DNA of 64,000 bases from an uncultured Tolumonas sp. (GCF_963678185.1 NZ_OY782757.1:2121501-2185500); one strand, 5' to 3'; counted from the first letter of the stretch, positions 30,093 to 41,255 are shown. The notes: a model not told the origin generated them from the sequence alone. Translations and numbers: made by a program.

Positions 30093-30137
30093 TCAGGCAA
30101 AAAAAGTGCCGTTATCGCTTCTGGGCCGAGGTTTTCA

Positions 30138-30143
30138 TATAAT
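30138..30143 (+). promoter_or_regulatory. Candidate -10 element of the kdsD operon
   Basis: A consensus TATAAT lies 34 bases before the kdsD ATG. No good -35 hexamer is seen at 16-18 bases, so an activator may be needed. Position supports it as the operon promoter. Confidence 0.5.
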
Positions 30144-30176
30144 GGGTTCTTGTGCAATACGCTCAGAGGACCGTCA

Positions 30177-31151
30177 ATGCCAACTAACTTCGATTTTCGC
30201 CAGTCCGCCCAACGTGTTTTACGCCTTGAATTGCAGGCGATTGAAGGGCTGTATCAAACGCTGGATGAACAATTCACGCAAGCTTGCCAGCTGTTATTTT
30301 CCTGTCAGGGCAAAGTAGTCGTCATCGGAATGGGCAAATCAGGCCATATCGGTCGGAAGATGGCCGCGAGTTTTGCCAGTACCGGTACTCCCGCGTTTTT
30401 CGTTCATCCGGGTGAAGCCAGCCACGGCGATTTAGGTATGATCAGTAGCAATGATATTGTCATTGCCATCTCAAACTCCGGCGAAAGCAATGAAATATTA
30501 GCCGTATTACCGGTGATTAAACGCTGGGGCATTCCGCTGATCTGTATGACCAGCCGTCCAGAATCAACCATGGCAAAAGAAGCGGATATCCATCTGTGCC
30601 TGCACGTTGAACAAGAAGCCTGCCCGCTAGGTCTGGCCCCCACTTCCAGCACTACCGCCACATTGGTGCTTGGTGATGCCTTAGCCGTGTCACTGCTGGA
30701 AGCGCGCGGTTTTACCCCGGATGATTTCGCTATGTCTCACCCCGGTGGAGCACTAGGGCGCAAGCTATTGCTGCGCAATGCCGATATTATGCATCAGGGC
30801 GAACTATTACCCACCGTATCAGATAAAGCGACGGTCAGCGAAGCCTTATTAGAGATGAGCCGTAAAGGTCTGGGTATGACGGCGATTCTGGATACGCAAG
30901 GTACATTGGCAGGTATTTTCACCGATGGTGATTTACGTCGTATACTGGATCAACAACTGGATATACACACCACACCGATCACAAAAGTCATGACAGCCAA
31001 TTGCATCACGGTGCCAGCTGAAATGTTGGTCGCGCAGTCGGTTAAACTGATGCAAGAGCGAAAAATTAACGCCTTGATCGTGTTAGACAAACAACATCAT
31101 CCTGTCGGTGCGTTTAACATGCATGATGTACTGAAAGCTGGAGTAGTATGA
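30177..31151 (+). CDS. kdsD: D-arabinose 5-phosphate isomerase
   Basis: This 324-residue enzyme converts ribulose 5-phosphate to arabinose 5-phosphate for Kdo synthesis. It has an SIS domain (VVIGMGKSGHIGRKMAASFASTGTPAFFVHPGEASHGDLG) and two CBS domains (about 205-265 and 275-324). ATG 30177 is chosen because AGAGGA lies 7 bases before it. kdsC overlaps its end by 4 bases. Confidence 0.96.
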   Translation: MPTNFDFRQSAQRVLRLELQAIEGLYQTLDEQFTQACQLLFSCQGKVVVIGMGKSGHIGRKMAASFASTGTPAFFVHPGEASHGDLGMISSNDIVIAISNSGESNEILAVLPVIKRWGIPLICMTSRPESTMAKEADIHLCLHVEQEACPLGLAPTSSTTATLVLGDALAVSLLEARGFTPDDFAMSHPGGALGRKLLLRNADIMHQGELLPTVSDKATVSEALLEMSRKGLGMTAILDTQGTLAGIFTDGDLRRILDQQLDIHTTPITKVMTANCITVPAEMLVAQSVKLMQERKINALIVLDKQHHPVGAFNMHDVLKAGVV

Positions 31152-31705
31152 GCGATTACACTGACACGCCCTACGGACCGGTTGCAAACCAGCTCCTGAC
31201 ACTAGCCGCCAAGATTCAATTACTGGTGTGTGATGTCGACGGCGTATTGTCCGATGGCCGGATCTATATGGGCAATGAGGGTGAGGAACTAAAAACATTC
31301 CACACCCATGATGGCTTTGGTATCAAAGCCTTGCTGAATGCCGGAATTGATGTCGCCGTGATCACGGGCCGGAATTCACAAATCGTTCAACGCCGGATGC
31401 AAGCGCTTGGTGTGCAGCATATTTATCAAGGGCAAGGCAATAAGTTACCCGCATTTGAAGACCTGCTGGATAAACTGGATCTAATGGCATCACAAGCGGC
31501 CTACATCGGCGATGATGTCATTGACCTACCGGTGATGCACAGTGCAGCATTAGGTATTGCGGTTGCCAATGCGCACCCTTCGGTTTTACAACAAGCCGAT
31601 TTAGTCACCCGAACCCGCGGTGGCGAAGGCGCAGTACGTGAAGTGTGTGATTTGATACTACAAGCGCGCGGGCAACTCGAAAGTGCACAAGGAACTTCAG
31701 TATGA
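31148..31705 (+). CDS. kdsC: Kdo 8-phosphate phosphatase
   Basis: This 185-residue HAD-family enzyme releases phosphate from Kdo-8-P. Motif I is LLVCDVDGVLSDG, motif II is VITGRNS and motifs III/IV are near AYIGDDVIDLPVM. It has no cap domain, as expected for tetrameric KdsC. lptC overlaps it by 4 bases. Confidence 0.96.
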   Translation: MSDYTDTPYGPVANQLLTLAAKIQLLVCDVDGVLSDGRIYMGNEGEELKTFHTHDGFGIKALLNAGIDVAVITGRNSQIVQRRMQALGVQHIYQGQGNKLPAFEDLLDKLDLMASQAAYIGDDVIDLPVMHSAALGIAVANAHPSVLQQADLVTRTRGGEGAVREVCDLILQARGQLESAQGTSV

Positions 31706-32265
31706 TCAATCGGCAAACACTGCTGATTATACTGCTGTTTGCAGTGTCACTACTGGCATGGCGGTGGTCGTCACAAGAAGACAACGGTAATACTCTGGCG
31801 CAAAAGAAAGATATTTCACTGCCCAGTTTTACCGCCACCCATTTGCACAGCTGGCGTTACACTGCCGATGGCAAGTTGATGGATATCCTGACCGCCGAAC
31901 AAGCATTGTATTATGAATACAATAAAATTACCGATGCACTGCATCCGGTATTACAAACCTTTGAACTTAACGGGCAAACTGCCTGGAATATTTCTGCCAA
32001 GACCGGAAAAATGTTTGGCAATGACCGTATTATCTTGCGCGATAATGTCGTGATTAAAAATCACAACCCGGCGTTAAATGTCGATCAAATGCAAACTTCA
32101 TATCTGGATATGGATATGAACACGCGCCAGATAACCAGCGATAAACCCGTTACTGTCGATAGTCCGGATTATCATGTGCAAGGTGTCGGCTTACATGCTG
32201 ATCTCAATACCAAACGCTACCAAATTTTGGAACAAGGCCATGCCACTTACTTTAAGCCACGCTAG
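31702..32265 (+). CDS. lptC: LPS export protein LptC
   Basis: This 187-residue bitopic protein has one N-terminal membrane helix (about 6-20) and a periplasmic beta-jellyroll. It passes lipopolysaccharide from LptB2FG to LptA. The position between kdsC and lptA matches the conserved operon. Confidence 0.93.
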   Translation: MINRQTLLIILLFAVSLLAWRWSSQEDNGNTLAQKKDISLPSFTATHLHSWRYTADGKLMDILTAEQALYYEYNKITDALHPVLQTFELNGQTAWNISAKTGKMFGNDRIILRDNVVIKNHNPALNVDQMQTSYLDMDMNTRQITSDKPVTVDSPDYHVQGVGLHADLNTKRYQILEQGHATYFKPR

Positions 32266-32761
32266 TTTCGGCTTGTTATTACTGCTTTCTGTCAGCGGTC
32301 TGCAAGCCAAAGAGTCTGATTATAAGCAACCGGTGACAATTGACTCAGACAGTCAACAAGCTGAAATGAATGAAAACAAAGCCACATTTCTGCAAGATGT
32401 CGTGATCACACAAGGCTCGATCATTATCCATGCCGACAAGGTGGTGGTATTACGTCATACCAAAGGTGATGATGAGATGATTGCCTCTGGCCGCCCGGCG
32501 ACTTTTTTCCAAATTCTAGATAATGGTAAACCGGTTAATGCCAGTGCCAGTGAATTACGTTACCAATTAAAAGATCGCCTGGTCACGCTGACCGGAAAAG
32601 CGGAACTAAAACAGAATGACAACCAGGTGAATGGTGATGTGATCCGCTATGACATTCAGAAACAGCAAATGATCGCCCAAAGCAGTGGCAAAGGTTCCCG
32701 TGTGAAGACTATTTTCCTTCCACAGGAAATCGACGAATTTAATAAAGCAGGCAAACCTTAA
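32240..32761 (+). CDS. lptA: LPS periplasmic bridge protein LptA
   Basis: This 173-residue OstA/LptA-domain protein starts with a signal peptide ([22 protein letters not shown]). ATG 32240 overlaps the lptC end by 26 bases; AAGG lies just before it. Mature motifs include [30 protein letters not shown]. LptA forms the filament carrying LPS across the periplasm. Confidence 0.94.
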   Translation: MPLTLSHASFGLLLLLSVSGLQAKESDYKQPVTIDSDSQQAEMNENKATFLQDVVITQGSIIIHADKVVVLRHTKGDDEMIASGRPATFFQILDNGKPVNASASELRYQLKDRLVTLTGKAELKQNDNQVNGDVIRYDIQKQQMIAQSSGKGSRVKTIFLPQEIDEFNKAGKP

Positions 32762-32765
32762 TTCT

Positions 32766-33491
32766 ATGGCACTTTTGCAAGCAAGCGGCCTGAAAAAAAG
32801 CTACAAAGGCCGACAAGTAGTACAAAACGTCAGCCTGCAGGTAGCAACAGGGCAAGTGGTCGGTCTGCTCGGCCCAAATGGTGCGGGTAAGACGACCTCA
32901 TTTTATATGATCGTCGGGCTTGTACCGCAAGACGGCGGCACCGTCACTATCGATCAGCTGGATATCACCGCCATGCCAATGCATCAGCGGGCGCGTCACG
33001 GTATCGGTTATTTACCACAGGAAGCGTCGATCTTTCGTCGCCTGACCGTGGAAGAGAATCTGCTGGGTGTATTACAACTGCGTAGCGAACTGAGCCGTGC
33101 CGAACAGCAGGAAAAGGTAGAAGCGCTGCTGGAAGAGTTCCATATCGGGCATATCCGCAAAAACACCGGGATGAGTCTTTCTGGTGGTGAACGCCGCCGC
33201 GTTGAAATTGCCCGGGCGTTAGCTGTGGAACCACGTTTTATTCTGCTGGATGAACCATTTGCTGGTGTTGACCCGATTTCGGTCATTGACATCAAACGGA
33301 TCATTGAACATTTACGTGATCGCGGGCTTGGCGTATTAATTACTGACCATAATGTGCGTGAAACCTTGGATGTCTGCGAAAAAGCATATATTGTCAGCCA
33401 CGGCAATCTGATCGCCGAAGGGACACCAGCAGAAGTATTGCAAAACGAACACGTTAAACAAGTTTATCTGGGTGAAGGATTTACCCTGTAA
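32766..33491 (+). CDS. lptB: LPS transport ATPase LptB
   Basis: This 241-residue ATPase has Walker [10 protein letters not shown], signature LSGGERRR and Walker [14 protein letters not shown]. It powers LPS extraction with LptFG, which are not in this window. It follows lptA by 4 bases. Confidence 0.97.
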   Translation: MALLQASGLKKSYKGRQVVQNVSLQVATGQVVGLLGPNGAGKTTSFYMIVGLVPQDGGTVTIDQLDITAMPMHQRARHGIGYLPQEASIFRRLTVEENLLGVLQLRSELSRAEQQEKVEALLEEFHIGHIRKNTGMSLSGGERRRVEIARALAVEPRFILLDEPFAGVDPISVIDIKRIIEHLRDRGLGVLITDHNVRETLDVCEKAYIVSHGNLIAEGTPAEVLQNEHVKQVYLGEGFTL

Positions 33492-33618
33492 AAAGTGTGT
33501 CTATGGCAGTAATCAGCCATAATTAAATCGCGGTCTGTCAGTGGGCGCATTTTTGGTAGCCTAATGGCTTACCCCTGACACCGACATGGAAATTAGAGAT
33601 AAGGACACATCCACGTAG

Positions 33619-35073
33619 ATGAAGCCGACCTTACAGTTGCGTCTTGGCCAACAACTTGCCATGACCCCACAATTGCAACAAGCAATTCGTCTGCTGCAAC
33701 TGTCCACTTTGGAATTACAGCAGGAGATCCAGCAAGCTATTGATGCAAATCCTTTGTTAGAACAAGAGGATGATGCTGATATTGCGACGCCGGAAATGCC
33801 TGATGATGAAGATTTTACCCCACCGGACAGCAGTGAAGAGATGGCACAGGCACAAGAAAATATGCCTGAAGAGCTGCCTATGGACACCACTTGGGATGAA
33901 GTGTATTCCGCCTCCGGTTCTTCATCCTCTGGCAGTGGTCTGATGAACAGTGATGATGAACCCGTGTATCAAGGTGAAACCACCGAAACATTACAAGACT
34001 ATCTGCTGTGGCAAATGCGGTTAACACCATTCAGCGATCAGGATGAAGCCATTGCATTAACCATTATCGATAGTATCGATGAGTCCGGATATCTGATCAC
34101 TTCGCTCGATGAGATTCTGCTGGCGGTTAACAATGCCGACGAATCGATCGAAATGGATGAAGTCGAGGCCGTCTTAAAACGAATTCAACATTTTGACCCA
34201 ATTGGCGTCGCCGCCCGCTCGGTACAAGAATGCCTGTTGATCCAATTAAATCAATTCAGTACCGATACTCCCTGGTTAAATGAAGCCCGATTGGCTATAA
34301 AAGATCATATGGATCTGCTGGGTGCCCGTGATTACCGGAATCTGGCACGTAAATTACAGTTAAAAGAAAATGAGCTGAAAGACGTATTGGATCTCATCCA
34401 AACGCTGGAACCGCGCCCCGGTAGCCGGGTAATGCCAAGCGAATCAGCGTATGTGATCCCCGATGTTTCAGTATTAAAAAAACATGGCCGTTGGGTCGTT
34501 GAACTCAACCCCGATGCGATGCCAAAAATCCGCATCAATGAAACTTATGCCTCGATGGCGCGTCATGCACGCAATAGCAGCGACAGCCAATTTATTCGTT
34601 CCCATCTGCAGGAAGCGAAGTGGTTCATTAAAAGTTTAGAGAGTCGCAACGAGACCTTGCTGAAAGTGGCGAATTGCATTGTGCAGCAGCAACAAAACTT
34701 TTTTGAATACGGCGAAGAAGCCATGAAACCCATGGTTCTCAATGACGTAGCAGAAGAAGTAGAGATGCACGAGTCGACAATTTCGCGAGTTACTACACAA
34801 AAATTCATGCATACACCGCGTGGCATCTTTGAACTGAAGTATTTTTTCTCTAGTCATGTTAATACTGATAGCGGCGGAGAATGTTCTTCAACTGCCATCA
34901 GAGCACTGATTAAAAAATTGGTCGCGGCAGAAAACCCGGCCAAACCGTTAAGCGACAGCAAGATCGCAGACTTGCTGACGGAACAAGGCATTATGGTGGC
35001 ACGAAGAACGATCGCAAAATATCGCGAATCACTATCCATTCCACCATCAAGCCAGCGCAAACGCCTGCTGTAG
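33619..35073 (+). CDS. rpoN: RNA polymerase sigma-54 factor
   Basis: This 484-residue sigma factor has the Gln/Leu-rich region I ([25 protein letters not shown]), an acidic region II (about 50-125), the core-binding domain and the RpoN box [10 protein letters not shown] near the C-terminus. It recognises -24/-12 promoters. It starts the rpoN-hpf-ptsN-rapZ-npr group, 127 bases after lptB. Confidence 0.97.
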   Translation: MKPTLQLRLGQQLAMTPQLQQAIRLLQLSTLELQQEIQQAIDANPLLEQEDDADIATPEMPDDEDFTPPDSSEEMAQAQENMPEELPMDTTWDEVYSASGSSSSGSGLMNSDDEPVYQGETTETLQDYLLWQMRLTPFSDQDEAIALTIIDSIDESGYLITSLDEILLAVNNADESIEMDEVEAVLKRIQHFDPIGVAARSVQECLLIQLNQFSTDTPWLNEARLAIKDHMDLLGARDYRNLARKLQLKENELKDVLDLIQTLEPRPGSRVMPSESAYVIPDVSVLKKHGRWVVELNPDAMPKIRINETYASMARHARNSSDSQFIRSHLQEAKWFIKSLESRNETLLKVANCIVQQQQNFFEYGEEAMKPMVLNDVAEEVEMHESTISRVTTQKFMHTPRGIFELKYFFSSHVNTDSGGECSSTAIRALIKKLVAAENPAKPLSDSKIADLLTEQGIMVARRTIAKYRESLSIPPSSQRKRLL

Positions 35074-35093
35074 GCCAACAATAAGGAAGACGT

Positions 35094-35381
35094 ATGCAAA
35101 TTAACCTGTCGGGTCACCATGTAGAAGTAACTGATGCACTGCGTGATTATGTCACCAGTAAATTTTCTCGTTTAGAGCGTCACTTTGAGCACATCAATAA
35201 TGTTCAGGTTACCTTAACAGTTGAAAAGCTGAAGCAAATCGCTGAAGCCAAGCTGAACGTCAACGGCGGTGAAATCTTTGCCAATGCTGAAGAAGACAGC
35301 ATGTATGCCGCTATTGATGCCTTGATGGACAAGCTGGATCGCCAGATCATCAAATACAAAGAAAAATTATCCAGTAAGTAA
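35094..35381 (+). CDS. hpf: Ribosome hibernation promoting factor
   Basis: This 95-residue short HPF/YhbH-type protein begins MQINLSGHHVEVTDALRDYVTSKFSRLERHF. It binds the 30S tRNA sites and promotes 100S dimers in stationary phase. Its place directly after rpoN is conserved. Confidence 0.95.
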   Translation: MQINLSGHHVEVTDALRDYVTSKFSRLERHFEHINNVQVTLTVEKLKQIAEAKLNVNGGEIFANAEEDSMYAAIDALMDKLDRQIIKYKEKLSSK

Positions 35382-35383
35382 TT

Positions 35384-35830
35384 ATGTTAATTTCTGAAAT
35401 CTTGTCTGCGGACTGCACGCGAAGTGCAGTCCCATGCAGCAGCAAAAAACGTGTATTAGAAATCATCAGTGAACTCGCCGCTCCCCGTCTGGGATTGGAT
35501 GAACAAAAGCTCTTTGATAGCCTGCTGGCCCGCGAAAAAATGGGTACCACAGGTATTGGTGGCGCCATTGCAATCCCGCATGGCCGGATCCCTGATGGTT
35601 ATCCGGTTACTGGTGTGCTATTGACACTGGAACAACCGATCCCGTTTGATGCTATTGATAACCAACCGGTTGACCTGCTGTTTGCCATGCTGGTGCCGGA
35701 AAGTGAGTGTAAAATCCATCTGAAAACACTGGCCCTTGTAGCCGAAAAATTTAATGATAAGAACTTCTGTCGTCAGTTGCGTCTGGCTGAATCAGACGAA
35801 GCGTTATATCAACAAATGATCAATGGATGA
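35384..35830 (+). CDS. ptsN: Nitrogen PTS protein EIIA-Ntr
   Basis: This 148-residue PTS EIIA type-2 protein has the phosphorylation site His66 in GAIAIPHGRIP. It receives phosphate from Npr and regulates potassium and nitrogen-linked functions. It starts 2 bases after hpf. Confidence 0.95.
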   Translation: MLISEILSADCTRSAVPCSSKKRVLEIISELAAPRLGLDEQKLFDSLLAREKMGTTGIGGAIAIPHGRIPDGYPVTGVLLTLEQPIPFDAIDNQPVDLLFAMLVPESECKIHLKTLALVAEKFNDKNFCRQLRLAESDEALYQQMING

Positions 35831-35836
35831 TTATCG

Positions 35837-36703
35837 ATGAAACTCATCGTCGTGAGTGGTCGCTCAGGTTCCGGAAAAACCATCGCCTTACGCGTACTGG
35901 AAGACTTGGGTTATTACTGTGTAGACAACCTGCCAGTTTCGCTGCTGTTTCAGCTGGTGGCAGAGTTACGCGGAAAATATGACCAGATCGCGGTGAGCAT
36001 CGATGTCCGTAATCTCCCCGTGCAAGCCGATGAACTGATTTCCATTCTGGATCAGATCCGCCAACATCAGGATCTGCAGTTCTCTAATTTCTTCTTTGAT
36101 GCTGACAATGCCACCTTACTGAAACGCTATGGTGAAAGTCGTCGTCTGCATCCGCTCTCCAAACAACAATTAACACTAGAACAAGCCATTCATCAGGAAA
36201 CCAACCTGCTGGCGCCACTGTCTTCGAATGCGGATTTACGTATCGATACCAGTCATCTGAGTATTCATGATCTCAGCGAACAGATCCGTGAACGTGTGCT
36301 CGGCAAAAAAGAACATGAATTAGTAATGGTGTTTGAATCGTTTGGTTTTAAACACGGTATCGCGAAAGATGCCGACTTTGTCTTTGATGCCCGCTTCCTG
36401 CCTAATCCACACTGGATCACCGAACTCAAGCCACTGACAGGCTTGGATGAGCCAGTGCAGCGTTACCTGTTATCCCAGCCGGATGTGGTGAAATACATCA
36501 ACCAATTGATCAGTTTATTGGAAACCTGGTTACCACAATTAGAACGCAACAACCGTAGTTATGTCACCGTGGCTATCGGTTGTACTGGTGGTCAACATCG
36601 TTCGGTGTTTATCGCCGAGCAGCTGGCAAACCATTTTCTGGTGTTGGGTAAAAACGTACAGCGCCGCCACCGCACACTGGAGAAACAGCATGCCTCGGGT
36701 TGA
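35837..36703 (+). CDS. rapZ: RNase adapter protein RapZ
   Basis: This 288-residue protein has Walker A GRSGSGKT at residues 7-14 and the C-terminal motif [19 protein letters not shown]. RapZ directs GlmZ small RNA to RNase E and senses glucosamine 6-phosphate. The npr start overlaps its 3' end by 14 bases. Confidence 0.95.
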   Translation: MKLIVVSGRSGSGKTIALRVLEDLGYYCVDNLPVSLLFQLVAELRGKYDQIAVSIDVRNLPVQADELISILDQIRQHQDLQFSNFFFDADNATLLKRYGESRRLHPLSKQQLTLEQAIHQETNLLAPLSSNADLRIDTSHLSIHDLSEQIRERVLGKKEHELVMVFESFGFKHGIAKDADFVFDARFLPNPHWITELKPLTGLDEPVQRYLLSQPDVVKYINQLISLLETWLPQLERNNRSYVTVAIGCTGGQHRSVFIAEQLANHFLVLGKNVQRRHRTLEKQHASG

Positions 36704-36965
36704 AAATCAGGTCTCGGTTATCAACAAGCTTGGCTTGCATGCCCGCGCGGCGATAAAACTAGTGCAATTAGTTGCCAACTTCAAAGCAAAAATCACGCTC
36801 TGTAATGGCGAAAAACAGGGTAGTGCCGACAGCGTCGTCGGTCTATTAATGCTGGAAGCAGCACAAGGGCAAACCATCCGCGTGATCTGCGAAGGACCGG
36901 AAGCTTTTGAAGTCATGGAAGCGGTACAGCATCTGTTCGAAGCCCGGTTTGATGAAAATGAATAG
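36690..36965 (+). CDS. npr: Nitrogen PTS phosphocarrier Npr (HPr-like)
   Basis: This 91-residue HPr-fold protein has the active His17 in KLGLHARAA and the segment [17 protein letters not shown]. It passes phosphate from EI-Ntr to PtsN. ATG 36690 lies within the end of rapZ; the longer open frame upstream is only a shadow of rapZ. Confidence 0.94.
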   Translation: MPRVENQVSVINKLGLHARAAIKLVQLVANFKAKITLCNGEKQGSADSVVGLLMLEAAQGQTIRVICEGPEAFEVMEAVQHLFEARFDENE

Positions 36966-36974
36966 AAACACTAT

Positions 36975-37856
36975 CTAAGCTGCCGGATGCTGTTGCAGCG
37001 CTTTCAGTAATACCTGAATTTCCGGCCGTTGCCGATCCTGCACCCTGATCGCCGCATGTAAACGACGCCACAACCCCTTGCCTAACGATTTAGACACCAT
37101 CAACTGCTGGGGTTCAAATTCCTGACAAACCCAGTCGGGTAAAACCGTAATCCCCCACCCAGCCGCCACCATCTGCGTCAACATCAGCGTGTTATCCATC
37201 ATTTTAATTTGTTTGGGTTTCAGCCCAACCGGCTGCATAAAATGGCGCATAACATCTAAGCGCTGTGGCTCAACCGGATAAGAGAGCAAAATTTCATCAC
37301 TCAAATGGGCCGGTGTAATTATCGTTTCCTGCATTAATCTATGCGTCGCTGGTAACACCAGACGCATCTCAAACTCAAACAAGGGTGCATAAAAAATCCC
37401 CTCACTGGGCAGTAAATCCGCCGTCAACACCACATCCACCTCCCCAGCTAACAGAGCTTGCTGTGGTTCAAAACCTTGTTGATTTGCAAAGGTCAGCTCT
37501 AACGCCGGATAAAGCCGCTGGATCTGCTGTAACGCCGGTGTCAGCCAACGAATGCAACTGTGACACTCTACCGCCAGACATAATTGTGCTGCCGGCTGCT
37601 CACCGCGTAATTGACAGGTTAATTCATCGATCTGCGGTAACACGGATTCCGCCAAGGCCACCAGCTTCATGCCGTCTACCGTGAAACGCAAGGGCCGGCT
37701 TTTACGCAAAAACAGCGGCCGCGCCAGCCGCTGTTCCAACTCTGTCAGTTGATGTGATAACGCCGACTGGCTGATATGCAAAGCATCCGCGGCCGCCGCT
37801 AACGAGCCCTGACTTTTTAATGCCAATAAGGAACGAAGATGTTTCAGTTCAAACAT
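36975..37856 (-). CDS. metR: LysR-family activator of methionine genes
   Basis: This 293-residue LysR regulator has an N-terminal helix-turn-helix (FELKHLRSLLALKSQGSLAAAADALHISQSALSHQLTELE) and a homocysteine-sensing effector domain in the MetR group. It is divergent from metE, the classic MetR target. ATG 37856 is chosen because an AGG-containing site precedes it; the frame extends 26 codons upstream into the intergenic region without support. Confidence 0.93.
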   Translation of the reverse strand: MFELKHLRSLLALKSQGSLAAAADALHISQSALSHQLTELEQRLARPLFLRKSRPLRFTVDGMKLVALAESVLPQIDELTCQLRGEQPAAQLCLAVECHSCIRWLTPALQQIQRLYPALELTFANQQGFEPQQALLAGEVDVVLTADLLPSEGIFYAPLFEFEMRLVLPATHRLMQETIITPAHLSDEILLSYPVEPQRLDVMRHFMQPVGLKPKQIKMMDNTLMLTQMVAAGWGITVLPDWVCQEFEPQQLMVSKSLGKGLWRRLHAAIRVQDRQRPEIQVLLKALQQHPAA

Positions 37857-37920
37857 GAAAAACCTGCAAGTTACGGATGAAAAAGTTGCACTGGTAATCA
37901 GTAAGGTAACGCGGAAATAT

Positions 37921-37944
37921 AGCCATGTAAACATCTAGACGTCC
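37921..37944. promoter_or_regulatory. Tandem MetJ (met) boxes before metE
   Basis: Three contiguous 8-mers, AGCCATGT, AAACATCT and AGACGTCC, match the met box AGACGTCT at 5, 6 and 7 of 8 positions. They end 13 bases before the metE start, so a bound MetJ array would cover the start region. Confidence 0.6.
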
Positions 37945-37957
37945 AAATGGAGTAAAC

Positions 37958-40246
37958 ATGACTTATACTACGCATACGCTCGGCTTTCCCCGCATTGGGC
38001 TGCAACGCGAACTAAAAAAAGCGTTAGAAGCCTATTGGGCTGGTGAGATCGATCAAGAAACCTTACAAAAAACGGGCAGGGCATTACGTCATCGTCACTG
38101 GTTGTGGCAACAACAAGCCGGTGTTGATTTACTACCAGTCGGTGATTTTGCTTGGTACGATCAGGTGCTGACTACCAGCTTGCTGGTCGGTAATGTGCCA
38201 ACGCGCCATCAAAACGACGATGGCAGTATTGATCTGGACACCTTATTCCGGATTGCTCGTGGTCGTGCGCCAACCGGTACACCCGCGCCCGCAGCAGAGA
38301 TGAGTAAATGGTTTAATACCAATTACCATTATTTGGTGCCAGAATTTCAGGCGGATCAAAACTTTGAACTGCGTTGGACGCAATTATTTGATGAAGTGGA
38401 AGAAGCTTTAGCCGCCGGTCATCAAGTCAAACCGGTCTTACTGGGACCTCTGAGTTATCTGTGGTTAGGAAAAACCAAGGGTGCTGATTTCGACAAACTC
38501 ACCTTGTTGCCACAATTATTGCGGGTGTATCAGCAAGTGTTACAAAAACTGGCAGCACAAAAAATTGAGTGGGTACAAATCGACGAGCCCATTCTGGTGC
38601 TCGATCTACCTGTGGAATGGCAGCAGGCTTATTTGTCAGCCTATGCGCAACTACAAGACAGCAACTGCAAGTTGCTACTCACCACCTATTTTGGCGGCAT
38701 AGCACATCAGCTGAACTGGTTACCCAACATCACTGTTGATGGTATTCATCTCGATGCAGTCAGCAGCAGTCAGGAAGAGTTGGCGGCAACATTACAAGCT
38801 ATTCCAGCCCACTGGCAACTCTCTTTGGGCGTGATCAATGGTCGCAATATCTGGCGTGCCGATCTCCATAGTATTTATGCTCAGTTGAGTACAATAAAAA
38901 AATCACATCCAAATTTCTGGTTGGGCACCTCTTGCTCATTACTGCACAGCCCATTGGATCTAAATGCAGAAACTAAACTCGATGCGGAAGTAAAAAGCTG
39001 GTTTGCCTTTGCACGCCAGAAATGCACCGAGTTACATCTGCTGCAACGCACTCTGCGCCAGCCAGACGATCAGAAAATACGAACCCTGCAAGCCTACAGC
39101 GCCCCACTACAACAGCGCAAACTCTCAACCCGAGTACAAAACCAAGCAGTGCAATCTGCCGTTGCCGCAATTAAACCGTCCGATGCAAAACGAATCTCCG
39201 CCTATCCACAACGCGCAGCATTACAACAAGATCGTTTCCAACTACCCGCGTGGCCAACCACCACTATTGGTTCATTTCCACAAACCAGCGAAATTCGCTC
39301 ATTACGCCGTAGTTATAAGCAAGGCACTATCGATCTGAATACTTATGAACAAGGCCTGCAGCAAGAGATCGCTTATGCGGTCACGGAACAGGAACAGATC
39401 GGGCTGGATGTGCTGGTGCACGGCGAACCCGAACGCAATGACATGGTGGAGTATTTCGGTGAACAATTAACTGGCTATGCGTTTACTCAAAATGGCTGGG
39501 TGCAAAGTTATGGCTCCCGTTGCGTGAAACCGCCAGTGATCATCGGTGACATCGATCGACCAGCGCCAATGACCGTGCGCTGGAGTCAATACGCACAATC
39601 GCTGACCGAAAAGCCGATGAAAGGTATGCTGACTGGCCCGTTGACCATGCTGTGCTGGTCATTCCCACGGGAAGATATCAGCCGGGAAAATATGGCATTA
39701 CAGCTGGCTTTGGCTTTACGCCACGAAGTGCAGGATCTGGAACAGGCCGGTATTGGGATTATCCAGATCGATGAACCCGCATTGCGTGAAGGCCTGCCAT
39801 TACGCCAGCAAGATCAAGCCGCTTATCTTGATTGGGCGGTACGGGCCTTTAAACTCACCGCAGCGGGGGTAGCCGATAGCACCCAGATCCACACGCATAT
39901 GTGTTATTGCGAGTTTGGTGATGTGATGTCATCGATCATTGCGCTGGATGCCGATGTGATCACGCTGGAAACGTCTCGCTCCGACATGGAGTTGTTAGAA
40001 ACCTTCCATCATCAGGCTTATCCAAATGGTATTGGCCCTGGAGTCTATGATATCCACTCACCCAATGTGCCGGACGTAAAATGGATGACGCAGTTGCTGC
40101 AAAAAGCACAGCAACATTTGCCGGTAGAACGACTGTGGGTCAACCCGGATTGTGGCCTGAAAACCCGAGCTTGGCTGGAAACACAAGCCGCGCTGAAAAA
40201 CATGGTTAACGCAGCCCGTTGTTTACGGGAACAAGTAACGCAATAA
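37958..40246 (+). CDS. metE: Cobalamin-independent methionine synthase
   Basis: This 762-residue enzyme methylates homocysteine from 5-methyltetrahydropteroyltri-glutamate. Zinc ligands are seen as His647 and Cys649 in HTHMCYC and Cys732 in NPDCGLKTR. The N-terminal half begins [24 protein letters not shown] lies before the ATG. Control by MetR (divergent neighbour) and MetJ (boxes upstream) is likely. No cobalamin riboswitch is seen. Confidence 0.97.
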   Translation: MTYTTHTLGFPRIGLQRELKKALEAYWAGEIDQETLQKTGRALRHRHWLWQQQAGVDLLPVGDFAWYDQVLTTSLLVGNVPTRHQNDDGSIDLDTLFRIARGRAPTGTPAPAAEMSKWFNTNYHYLVPEFQADQNFELRWTQLFDEVEEALAAGHQVKPVLLGPLSYLWLGKTKGADFDKLTLLPQLLRVYQQVLQKLAAQKIEWVQIDEPILVLDLPVEWQQAYLSAYAQLQDSNCKLLLTTYFGGIAHQLNWLPNITVDGIHLDAVSSSQEELAATLQAIPAHWQLSLGVINGRNIWRADLHSIYAQLSTIKKSHPNFWLGTSCSLLHSPLDLNAETKLDAEVKSWFAFARQKCTELHLLQRTLRQPDDQKIRTLQAYSAPLQQRKLSTRVQNQAVQSAVAAIKPSDAKRISAYPQRAALQQDRFQLPAWPTTTIGSFPQTSEIRSLRRSYKQGTIDLNTYEQGLQQEIAYAVTEQEQIGLDVLVHGEPERNDMVEYFGEQLTGYAFTQNGWVQSYGSRCVKPPVIIGDIDRPAPMTVRWSQYAQSLTEKPMKGMLTGPLTMLCWSFPREDISRENMALQLALALRHEVQDLEQAGIGIIQIDEPALREGLPLRQQDQAAYLDWAVRAFKLTAAGVADSTQIHTHMCYCEFGDVMSSIIALDADVITLETSRSDMELLETFHHQAYPNGIGPGVYDIHSPNVPDVKWMTQLLQKAQQHLPVERLWVNPDCGLKTRAWLETQAALKNMVNAARCLREQVTQ

Positions 40247-40256
40247 ATCACGACGT

Positions 40257-40283
40257 CCCGTCAACCGAGCATCGGTTGACGGG
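40257..40283 (+). terminator. Hairpin after metE
   Basis: CCCGTCAACCG pairs perfectly with CGGTTGACGGG around AGCAT. Only two T follow directly, so termination may be weak or factor-assisted. Confidence 0.65.
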
Positions 40284-40360
40284 TTCACTCCGATTCACCA
40301 GACATGCTACCCTGTGACCTTCTGTGGTTGTCATCAACCATCTCATTATTGGGGATCAAC

Positions 40361-41137
40361 ATGCTGTTCTGGAATGCCAATCCTATTTTAGTTCAACTCG
40401 GCCCGATTGCCGTCCATTGGTATGGCGCCTTATTTGCTGCCGGTTTCCTGCTCGGTTATCAACTGATGCAACGTATTTATCGCCAGGAAGGCCGACCAAC
40501 CGAGCAACTGGACAAACTACTCACCTATATTTTTATTGGTACCGTGGTTGGTGCACGATTAGCACATACGCTGATCTATGAACCAGAATATTATTTGGCT
40601 CACCCGATCGATATTTTAAAGATCTGGGAAGGTGGTTTGGCGAGTCATGGCGGTGGTATCGGCGTTCTGCTCGCGATCTGGTTGTTCGTTCGTCAACATC
40701 CAGAAAATCGCTTCTTGTGGTTAGCTGATCGCTTAGCCATCCCAACCGCGCTGACTGGTTGCTTTATCCGTTTGGGTAATTTCATGAACTCAGAAATTAT
40801 TGGTAATCCGACTGATGGTAGCTGGGGCGTAGTCTTCGAGCGTATCGATAACTTGCCGCGCCATCCTGTGCAGTTGTATGAAGCAGCTTGTTATTTTGTC
40901 ACCTTCGTACTTTTATTCCTGCTGTTTCGTGGCAATAAAGGCAAACAACCGGGTTTTTTGTTCGGCCTGTTTCTGGTGTTAATTTTCAGTGCTCGTTTTG
41001 CTTTAGAGTTCTTCAAGACCCCGCAAGCTGCCTATGAAGCCGGTAATCTGATCACAGTCGGACAATGGCTGAGTGTGCCATTTGTAGTGGTCGGTATTGT
41101 TCTGGTTATGTTATCTGGCAAGAAAAAAACCAGCTAA
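40361..41137 (+). CDS. lgt: Prolipoprotein diacylglyceryl transferase
   Basis: This 258-residue inner-membrane enzyme adds diacylglycerol to lipobox cysteines. Seven hydrophobic segments and conserved blocks GGLASHGGGIG and RLGNFMNSEIIG are present. ATG 40361 has GGGGA 7 bases upstream; the frame extends 19 codons further without support. In many relatives thyA follows lgt; here the pilus clusters do. Confidence 0.95.
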   Translation: MLFWNANPILVQLGPIAVHWYGALFAAGFLLGYQLMQRIYRQEGRPTEQLDKLLTYIFIGTVVGARLAHTLIYEPEYYLAHPIDILKIWEGGLASHGGGIGVLLAIWLFVRQHPENRFLWLADRLAIPTALTGCFIRLGNFMNSEIIGNPTDGSWGVVFERIDNLPRHPVQLYEAACYFVTFVLLFLLFRGNKGKQPGFLFGLFLVLIFSARFALEFFKTPQAAYEAGNLITVGQWLSVPFVVVGIVLVMLSGKKKTS

Positions 41138-41148
41138 ATTGAACGTCT

Positions 41149-41185
41149 CGACAGTGCGTCTATTGTTCACACAGAAGCACTGTCG
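41149..41185. repeat. Inverted repeat downstream of lgt
   Basis: CGACAGTGC and GCACTGTCG form a perfect 9-pair inverted repeat with a 19-base loop, 12 bases after the lgt stop. It may be a weak terminator; no T-run follows. Confidence 0.45.
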
Positions 41186-41255
41186 GATGTGGCAGTTTCC
41201 ACGCTTATTCCGCAAACAGACAATCAGGCACATCATTCCATCTTGATGGGCAATC

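Noticed and set aside
37857-37957. Cobalamin riboswitch before metE
   Set aside because: Only about 100 bases separate metR and metE, too short for the riboswitch, and no B12 box is seen; MetJ/MetR control fits better.
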